From the NCBI GenBank assembly GCA_003242425.1, contig QGUL01000013.1, positions 1 to 12,615 of the forward strand: DNA of 12,615 nucleotides, given 5' to 3'. This DNA comes from Pseudomonadota bacterium. Lineage in GTDB: Bacteria > Pseudomonadota > Gammaproteobacteria > Burkholderiales > SG8-39. A program made the translations under genes and the position numbers. Shown piece after piece: positions 6,631-12,615 of this stretch. Positions within the stretch are counted from its first letter, which is position 1, and every line of letters begins with the position of its first letter. Below the pieces are notes generated by a model. The model was not told the origin of the DNA. It did no database searches and saw only the letters and a list, made by a program, of their open reading frames with translations.

Positions 6631-7380
6631 ATGTTCGCCAGAATCCGTGAAGACATCGCCAGTGTGTTCGACCGCGATCCTGCGGCTCGCAATGCCTGGG
6701 AGGTGCTGACCTGTTATCCCGGTTTCCACGCGCTGCTGATCCACCGCCTCGCGCACAAGCTCTGGAACGCGAAACTGCGGTGGCTCGCGCGTTTCCTCTC
6801 GCACGTCTCGCGTTTCCTCACCGGTATCGAGATCCATCCCGGTGCCAAGATCGGCCGGCGCGTGTTCATCGACCACGGCATGGGCGTGGTGATCGGCGAG
6901 ACGGCCGAGATCGGCGACGACACCACGCTCTACCACGGCGTCACGCTGGGCGGCACGTCGTGGAACAAGGGCAAGCGCCATCCCACCCTGGGCAAGAACG
7001 TGGTGGTGGGCGCGGGCGCGAAGATCCTCGGGCCCATCACGGTGGGCGACGGCGCCAAGATCGGTTCCAACGCCGTGGTGGTGAAGGACGTGCCGCCCGG
7101 GGCGACGGCGGTCGGCATCCCGGCGCGGATCATCGAGGATCAGCGCGAACAGCTCCGCGAGGCGCACGCCGCCAAGCTCGGTTTCTCGGCCTACGGCCTG
7201 TCCAAGGACATCGATGACCCGGTGGCGCAGGCGATCCGCGGCCTGACCGACCACACGGCCGAACTGGAGCGCCGCATCGAGACGCTGATGCGGGAGCTGG
7301 AACAGCTTCGCGCCAACGAGGACGCCCGGACCGTGGCCGAGCGCTTCGATCCCATGCTGCGGAAGGTCGTGGACAAATAG
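6631..7380 (+). CDS. cysE: Serine O-acetyltransferase, short form
   Basis: The enzyme makes O-acetyl-L-serine from serine and acetyl-CoA, the first committed step of cysteine synthesis in the cytoplasm. The 249-residue protein has an N-terminal helical part (1-65), then a left-handed beta-helix of hexapeptide repeats (about 66-168), with [11 protein letters not shown] (65-75), the catalytic Asp81-His82 in [23 protein letters not shown], and the GIPARII end. From about 170 to 249 it carries an extension with a heptad-like helix ([16 protein letters not shown]) in place of the regulatory tail of E. coli CysE, so cysteine feedback may differ (inference). The Shine-Dalgarno is weak (AGG, 13 nt upstream). 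Placement directly before iscR, as for cysE2 of Azotobacter vinelandii, links it to cysteine supply for Fe-S assembly. Confidence 0.95.
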   Translation: MFARIREDIASVFDRDPAARNAWEVLTCYPGFHALLIHRLAHKLWNAKLRWLARFLSHVSRFLTGIEIHPGAKIGRRVFIDHGMGVVIGETAEIGDDTTLYHGVTLGGTSWNKGKRHPTLGKNVVVGAGAKILGPITVGDGAKIGSNAVVVKDVPPGATAVGIPARIIEDQREQLREAHAAKLGFSAYGLSKDIDDPVAQAIRGLTDHTAELERRIETLMRELEQLRANEDARTVAERFDPMLRKVVDK

Positions 7381-7385
7381 GCTGA

Positions 7386-7419
7386 ATAGTTGACTAAAAA
7401 ACTCGGATTAAGCCATAAT
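7386..7419 (+). promoter_or_regulatory. iscR promoter with IscR type 1-like operator
   Basis: TTGACT (7390-7395) and CATAAT (7414-7419), each 5 of 6 matches to consensus, are spaced by 18 bp. The 25 bp at 7386-7410 (ATAGTTGACT, then AAAAAA, then CTCGGATTA) agree with about 20 of 25 positions of the E. coli type 1 IscR site and cover the -35. This is the arrangement by which cluster-loaded IscR represses its own operon in E. coli. The promoter starts 5 bp after the cysE stop, so the isc genes can be read both from here and from the cysE promoter. Confidence 0.78.
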
Positions 7420-7436
7420 CGACGTGCTTTCGGCTT

Positions 7437-7454
7437 CCGCAGCGGGTGCTGCGG
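7437..7454 (+). other. Hairpin in the iscR leader
   Basis: CCGCAGC (7437-7443) pairs perfectly with GCTGCGG (7448-7454) around a GGGT loop, in the roughly 52-nt leader between the expected transcription start and the iscR ATG. The Shine-Dalgarno (7467-7471) is outside it. Its role is unknown; it could affect mRNA stability or small-RNA access. Confidence 0.4.
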
Positions 7455-7478
7455 GCCGTGTCCACCGGGAGCTTCCGC

Positions 7479-7967
7479 ATGAGACTCACGACCAAGGGCC
7501 GCTTCGCGGTCAACGCCATGCTGGACCTCGCATTGAATTCGGGGCAGGGCCCGGTGACGTTGGCCGCCATCAGCCAGCGCCAGAAGATTTCGCTGTCCTA
7601 CCTCGAGCAGTTGTTCGGCAAGCTGCGCCGGCACAAGCTGGTGGAGAGCGTGCGCGGGCCGGGCGGCGGCTACTACCTCGCGCGCAGCCTCGACCAGATC
7701 TCGATCGCCGACATCATCGTCGCCGTGGATGAACCGCTCGACGCGACGCAGTGCGGCGGCAAGGAGAACTGCCATGAGGACCGCCGCTGCATGACCCACG
7801 AGCTGTGGGCCACTCTGAACGAACGCATGTACGAATACCTGGAGTCGGTGAAGCTCTCCGATCTGGTCGCCAAGCAGCAGGAAGGGGCGGCGCAGGCGGG
7901 TACGCAGGTCGTCCTGCACGACCGCCGCACCGCCAAGGACGGCGGGCGCACACCGATCTCCGTCTGA
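7479..7967 (+). CDS. iscR: Fe-S cluster-sensing transcription regulator IscR
   Basis: IscR is an Rrf2-family repressor/activator that binds a [2Fe-2S] cluster and adjusts Fe-S assembly to demand. From [11 protein letters not shown] it gives 162 residues with a winged-helix DNA-binding domain (about 1-65, including [14 protein letters not shown] and VRGPGGGY) and cluster ligands Cys92, Cys98, Cys104 and His107, numbered exactly as in E. coli. The frame is open up to an upstream ATG-less GTG at 7446, but the start at 7479 matches the family and has GGGAG (7467-7471) 7 nt upstream. The C-terminal tail (after about 128) is variable, as usual. It is the first gene behind its own promoter and probably represses that promoter when clusters are plentiful. 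Confidence 0.97.
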   Translation: MRLTTKGRFAVNAMLDLALNSGQGPVTLAAISQRQKISLSYLEQLFGKLRRHKLVESVRGPGGGYYLARSLDQISIADIIVAVDEPLDATQCGGKENCHEDRRCMTHELWATLNERMYEYLESVKLSDLVAKQQEGAAQAGTQVVLHDRRTAKDGGRTPISV

Positions 7968-7980
7968 GCACCGGGGCGCA

Positions 7981-9204
7981 ATGGACAAACACCCGATCAA
8001 GTTTCCGATCTACCTCGACTACTCCGCGACCACGCCCGTCGATCCGCGCGTGGCCGCGAAAATGATCCCTTACCTCACCGAGCAGTTCGGCAACCCCGCG
8101 AGCCGTTCGCACGCCTACGGCTGGAACGCGGAAAAGGCGGTGGAGGAGGCGCGCGAGCAGGTCGCGGCGCTGGTGAACGCGGACCCGAAGGAGATCATCT
8201 GGACCTCCGGCGCGACGGAATCCATCAACCTGGCGCTGAAAGGCGCGGCCCATTTCTACAAAGGGAAGGGCAGGCACATTGTCACGGTGAAGACCGAGCA
8301 CAAGGCCACGCTCGACACCGTGCGCGAGCTGGAGCGCCAGGGCTTCGAGGCGACCTATCTCGATGTGCAGGAGAACGGCCTGCTCGACATCGAGCAGTTC
8401 AAGGCCGCGCTGCGGCCGGACACCATCCTCGCCTCGGTGATGTTCGTGAACAACGAGATCGGCGTGATCCAGCCGATCGAGCAGCTCGGCGAGATCTGCC
8501 GCGAGCGCGGCGTGCTTTTCCACGTCGATTCGGCACAGGCGACCGGCAAGGTCGATATCGATCTCAAGAAGCTCAAAGTCGATCTGATGTCCTTCTCGGC
8601 TCACAAGACCTACGGGCCCAAGGGCATCGGCGCGCTCTACGTGCGGCGCAAGCCGCGCGTGCGCCTGGAGGCGCTGATCCACGGCGGCGGCCACGAGCGC
8701 GGCATGCGTTCCGGCACGCTGCCCACGCACCAGATCGTCGGCATGGGCGAGGCCTTCCGCATCGCGCGCGAGGAGATGCACACCGAGAACGAGCGCATCC
8801 GCTACCTGCGCGACAAGCTGTACAACGGCCTCAAGGACATCGAAGAGGTGTACGTCAACGGCGACATGGAGCACCGTGTCCCGCACAACCTCAACATGAG
8901 CTTCAATTTCGTCGAAGGCGAGTCGCTCATCATGGCGGTGAAGGACATCGCCGTGTCCTCGGGCTCGGCCTGTACGTCCGCGAGCCTGGAACCCTCCTAC
9001 GTGCTGCGCGCGCTCGGCCGGTCCGACGAACTGGCGCACAGCTCGATCCGCTTCACCGTCGGCCGCTTCACCACCGAGGACGAAGTGGACTACGCCATCG
9101 ACCTCATCAAGCGCAAGATCGACAAGCTGCGCGAGATGTCCCCGCTTTGGGAGATGTACAAGGAAGGCATCGACTTGAATTCGGTCCAGTGGGCCGCACA
9201 CTGA
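7981..9204 (+). CDS. iscS: Cysteine desulfurase IscS
   Basis: IscS is a pyridoxal-phosphate homodimer that removes sulfur from cysteine as a persulfide, giving alanine, and passes it to IscU and to tRNA thiolation and cofactor pathways. The 407-residue protein (E. coli 404) begins with the typical [19 protein letters not shown] is expected on Lys209 in [12 protein letters not shown]; His near residue 107 (KTEHKA) and [10 protein letters not shown] are the other cofactor-site segments. The persulfide-forming Cys331 lies in the mobile loop [19 protein letters not shown], of the long group I type. The C-terminal [18 protein letters not shown] is the usual IscU-contact end. It lies 13 bp after iscR, with only a weak Shine-Dalgarno, so translation may be coupled. 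Confidence 0.98.
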   Translation: MDKHPIKFPIYLDYSATTPVDPRVAAKMIPYLTEQFGNPASRSHAYGWNAEKAVEEAREQVAALVNADPKEIIWTSGATESINLALKGAAHFYKGKGRHIVTVKTEHKATLDTVRELERQGFEATYLDVQENGLLDIEQFKAALRPDTILASVMFVNNEIGVIQPIEQLGEICRERGVLFHVDSAQATGKVDIDLKKLKVDLMSFSAHKTYGPKGIGALYVRRKPRVRLEALIHGGGHERGMRSGTLPTHQIVGMGEAFRIAREEMHTENERIRYLRDKLYNGLKDIEEVYVNGDMEHRVPHNLNMSFNFVEGESLIMAVKDIAVSSGSACTSASLEPSYVLRALGRSDELAHSSIRFTVGRFTTEDEVDYAIDLIKRKIDKLREMSPLWEMYKEGIDLNSVQWAAH

Positions 9205-9225
9205 GAAGGGTTGCTGGAGCACGAC

Positions 9226-9636
9226 ATGGCATATAGCGACAAGGTCATCGACCACTACGAAAACCCGCGCAACGTCGGGTCCTTCCCCAAGGACGAGGTC
9301 GGGGTGGGCACCGGCATGGTGGGCGCGCCCGCATGCGGCGACGTGATGAAGCTGCAGATCAAGGTGAACGAGCAGGGCATCATCGAGGACGCCCGCTTCA
9401 AGACCTACGGTTGCGGCTCGGCCATCGCTTCCTCCTCGCTCGTTACCGAATGGGTGAAGGGCAAGACCCTGGACGAGGCGCTGGCGATCAAGAACACCCA
9501 GATCGCCGAGGAACTGGCGCTGCCGCCGGTGAAGATCCATTGTTCGATCCTGGCCGAGGACGCCATCAAGGCGGCGGTCGAGGATTACAAACGCAAATAC
9601 GGCCGGCCTTCGGCGGACGACGCCAAGGCGGCCTGA
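9226..9636 (+). CDS. iscU: Fe-S cluster assembly scaffold IscU
   Basis: IscU is the scaffold on which sulfur from IscS and iron are joined into [2Fe-2S] clusters. The 136-residue product has ligands Cys37, Asp39 (GAPACGDVM), Cys63 (YGCGSA) and His105-Cys106, at the same positions as in E. coli. LPPVK at 99-103 is the peptide recognised by the chaperone HscA. The ATG at 9226 is chosen over a TTG at 9211 because GGAG (9216-9219) lies 6 nt before it and the N-terminus MAYSDKVIDHYENPRNVG fits the family. It follows iscS by 21 bp in the same operon. The C-terminal tail (GRPSADDAKAA) is slightly longer than in E. coli. Confidence 0.98.
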   Translation: MAYSDKVIDHYENPRNVGSFPKDEVGVGTGMVGAPACGDVMKLQIKVNEQGIIEDARFKTYGCGSAIASSSLVTEWVKGKTLDEALAIKNTQIAEELALPPVKIHCSILAEDAIKAAVEDYKRKYGRPSADDAKAA

Positions 9637-9648
9637 AGGAGCGCACAC

Positions 9649-9972
9649 ATGGCCATTACGTTGACGGACAAGGCTGCCGCCCACGTGCAGAGCTTTCTTG
9701 CCAAACGCGGCAAGGGCATCGGCCTGCGGGTCGGGGTACGTACCTCGGGCTGCTCGGGCATGGCGTACAAGCTGGAGTTCGCCGACGAAATCCTGCCCGA
9801 CGACATTACTTTCGAAAGCCACGGCGTGAAGGTGGTCGTCGATCCCAAGAGCCTGCCCTACATCGACGGCACCGAGCTCGACTACACCCGCGAAGGGCTG
9901 AACGAGGGCTTCAAGTTCAACAACCCCAACGTCAAGAGCTCTTGCGGCTGCGGCGAGAGCTTCAACGTCTGA
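9649..9972 (+). CDS. iscA: A-type Fe-S carrier protein IscA
   Basis: IscA is an A-type carrier that receives iron or [2Fe-2S]/[4Fe-4S] clusters and passes them to target apoproteins, mainly in aerobic [4Fe-4S] maturation. The 107-residue protein equals the E. coli length. The three conserved ligands are Cys35 (SGCSGMAY), Cys99 and Cys101 (SSCGCGESF). The N-terminus [13 protein letters not shown] and the YIDGTELDY strand are typical and separate it from ErpA/SufA by context. AAGGAG (9636-9641) overlaps the iscU stop region and lies 7 nt before the ATG, giving tight coupling with iscU. It is followed by a gap with hairpins before hscB. Confidence 0.97.
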   Translation: MAITLTDKAAAHVQSFLAKRGKGIGLRVGVRTSGCSGMAYKLEFADEILPDDITFESHGVKVVVDPKSLPYIDGTELDYTREGLNEGFKFNNPNVKSSCGCGESFNV

Positions 9973-9976
9973 AGCT

Positions 9977-9995
9977 CCGGCCTGTCGTGGGCCGG
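9977..9995 (+). other. Hairpin just after iscA
   Basis: CCGGCC (9977-9982) pairs with GGCCGG (9990-9995) around a 7-nt loop, 5 nt after the iscA stop codon. It could protect the 3' end of an iscRSUA mRNA. No T tract follows. Confidence 0.4.
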
Positions 9996-10007
9996 CCGTA
10001 CAGCCGT

Positions 10008-10013
10008 TAAAAT
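10008..10013 (+). promoter_or_regulatory. Candidate -10 element for hscB
   Basis: TAAAAT within GTTAAAATCG matches TATAAT in 5 of 6 positions, 36 bp before the hscB ATG. No convincing -35 is seen at normal spacing, so this is a weak proposal for an internal isc promoter. Confidence 0.3.
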
Positions 10014-10016
10014 CGC

Positions 10017-10038
10017 AGGGGGCGCAAGCCCCCTTTTT
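10017..10038 (+). terminator. Intrinsic terminator-like hairpin between iscA and hscB
   Basis: GGGGGC (10018-10023) and GCCCCC (10028-10033) form a perfect stem closed by a GCAA (GNRA-type) tetraloop, extended by one A-T pair, and followed by five T residues (10034-10038). The T run is short, so partial termination is likely, which would lower hscB-hscA-fdx relative to iscRSUA. It ends 11 bp before the hscB ATG. Confidence 0.65.
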
Positions 10039-10049
10039 GTTCCGGCACG

Positions 10050-10586
10050 ATGGCGCTCGACCTTTCCCGCAACCATTTCGAACTCTTCGGCCTGCCGGCG
10101 CGTTTCGACGTGCCGCAGGCGCGCATCGACGGCGCCTATCGCGAGATCCAGGCGCAGGTGCATCCCGACCGCTTCGCCCACGCCGGCGAGGCCGAGCGGC
10201 GCGTGTCGATGCAATGGGCCGCGCGGGTGAACGAGGCCTACCAGACGCTCAAATCGCCGCTCAAGCGCGCGGTCTACCTGCTCGAACTGCAGGGCATGGA
10301 CGTCGGCGCCGAACGCAACACCGCCATGCCGGCCGAGTTCCTGATGGAACAGATGGAATGGCGCGAGGCGGTGGAGGAGGCCGAGGCGAGCCGCAGCGTC
10401 GACGCGCTGGAAGCGCTGCACGCGCGCCTGCGCGGCGAGATGCGCGCGCAATACGCCGAGCTTGGCCGCTTGATCGACGAAGTGCGCGATTTCGAGGCCG
10501 CGACCGGGCTGGTGCGCAAGCTCATGTTCATGGAAAAGCTGCAAAGCGAGATCGGCGACGCGCTGGCCGCACTCGAGGACGACTAG
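10050..10586 (+). CDS. hscB: Fe-S assembly J-domain co-chaperone HscB
   Basis: HscB binds IscU and delivers it to HscA, stimulating the HscA ATPase. The 178-residue protein (E. coli 171) has an N-terminal J-domain (about 8-75) with the essential His38-Pro39-Asp40 and the HscB-type FELFGLPARFD and VNEAYQTLKSPLKRAVYLLEL segments. The C-terminal three-helix domain (about 90-175) is the IscU-binding part. No clear Shine-Dalgarno precedes the ATG; the terminator-like hairpin ends 11 nt upstream. The stop codon TAG is directly followed by the hscA ATG. Confidence 0.96.
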   Translation: MALDLSRNHFELFGLPARFDVPQARIDGAYREIQAQVHPDRFAHAGEAERRVSMQWAARVNEAYQTLKSPLKRAVYLLELQGMDVGAERNTAMPAEFLMEQMEWREAVEEAEASRSVDALEALHARLRGEMRAQYAELGRLIDEVRDFEAATGLVRKLMFMEKLQSEIGDALAALEDD

Positions 10587-12452
<1,866 letters not shown>

Positions 12453-12454
12453 GG

Positions 12455-12470
12455 AGCGCCGCGAGGCGCT
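12455..12470 (+). other. Small hairpin in front of fdx
   Basis: AGCGCC (12455-12460) and GGCGCT (12465-12470) pair perfectly around a GCGA tetraloop, directly after the hscA stop and 6 nt before the fdx ATG. It overlaps the only good Shine-Dalgarno-like sequence (GAGGAG, 12451-12456), so it may influence fdx translation. No T tract follows, so it is not an intrinsic terminator. Confidence 0.4.
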
Positions 12471-12476
12471 GAAGCC

Positions 12477-12615
12477 ATGCCTAAGATCACTGTATTGCCG
12501 CATCCCGAACTCTGTCCCCAGGGCGCGAGTTTCGAAGCCGATCCCAGGAAATCGCTGTGCGACAACCTGCTCGACAACGGTATCGAGATCGAGCATGCCT
12601 CGAAAAATCCTTCCC
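12477..12615 (+). CDS. fdx: [2Fe-2S] ferredoxin of the isc operon, N-terminal part with apparent frameshift at the window edge
   Basis: Isc ferredoxin donates electrons for cluster assembly on IscU. The visible 46 codons begin MPKITVLPHPELCPQGASF and continue to DNGIEIEHA (residues 33-41), matching the start of the adrenodoxin-like isc Fdx. The family then has C-E-K-S-C-A, holding the first two cluster cysteines. Here the frame instead reads S-K-N-P-S. Adding one G between 12600 and 12601 restores C-E-K-S, so a base seems to be missing, and the next codon TTC would still need to be TGC. As this is within the last 15 bases, a sequence error at a contig end is the likeliest reason. Gene order and N-terminus make the identity firm. 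The gene continues outside the window. Confidence 0.85.
   Translation, partial: MPKITVLPHPELCPQGASFEADPRKSLCDNLLDNGIEIEHASKNPS

Noticed and set aside
7446..7478. An upstream start for iscR at 7446.
   Set aside because: The added 11 residues fall in the leader hairpin; the start at 7479 gives the family N-terminus and ligand numbering identical to E. coli.
9211..9225. A TTG start for iscU at 9211.
   Set aside because: It would place the Shine-Dalgarno inside the coding sequence; the ATG at 9226 gives the standard IscU N-terminus.
7714..9822. A 702-codon open frame on the minus strand opposite iscS and iscU.
   Set aside because: Same reason: a shadow of conserved isc genes whose catalytic residues are all in place on the plus strand.

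Overview
The window is dense, high-G+C proteobacterial chromosome. The protein sequences and the gene order point to a betaproteobacterium (perhaps Rhodocyclales- or Nitrosomonadales-like; this is inference, with no database search). Nearly all of it is coding, on both strands, with short intergenic regions that carry recognisable control elements. I see no rRNA, tRNA, CRISPR array, insertion sequence, phage gene or other sign of recent transfer.

Layout. (1) 1-544, minus: a secreted protein with a peptidoglycan-binding-type domain and a Gly/Ser-rich tail, running off the left edge. (2) 672-857, plus: a small uncertain ORF without an ATG. (3) 878-3436, minus: mutS, mismatch recognition ATPase. 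(4) 3437-3695: divergent regulatory region with a strong OxyR-like operator over the ahpC promoter and a CRP-like dyad. (5) 3696-4857, plus: ahpC and ahpD, a peroxide-detoxification pair, separated by an intrinsic terminator. (6) 4942-5757, minus: suhB, with a long hairpin between it and ahpD. (7) 5839 to the right edge, plus: trmJ, cysE, iscR, iscS, iscU, iscA, hscB, hscA and the start of fdx.

How the genes work together. From suhB rightwards the order is the one known from E. coli (suhB divergent from trmJ, then iscRSUA-hscBA-fdx), with a serine acetyltransferase gene inserted between trmJ and iscR. CysE makes O-acetylserine for cysteine, IscS takes sulfur from cysteine, IscU is the scaffold, IscA a carrier, HscB/HscA drive cluster transfer from IscU, Fdx supplies electrons, and IscR senses cluster supply. 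The cysE and iscR promoters carry related IscR-type operator-like sequences, which suggests that cysteine supply and cluster assembly share a regulator. AhpC/AhpD protect against peroxides, which damage Fe-S clusters, but they appear to be separately controlled, probably by OxyR.

The window is mainly well-known housekeeping biology; I do not see a new system. The most useful second looks are the paired IscR-like promoters of cysE and iscR, the OxyR-like region, the two terminator-like structures inside operons, the collagen-like secreted protein, and an apparent frameshift in fdx at the very end of the window that looks like an edge sequence error.
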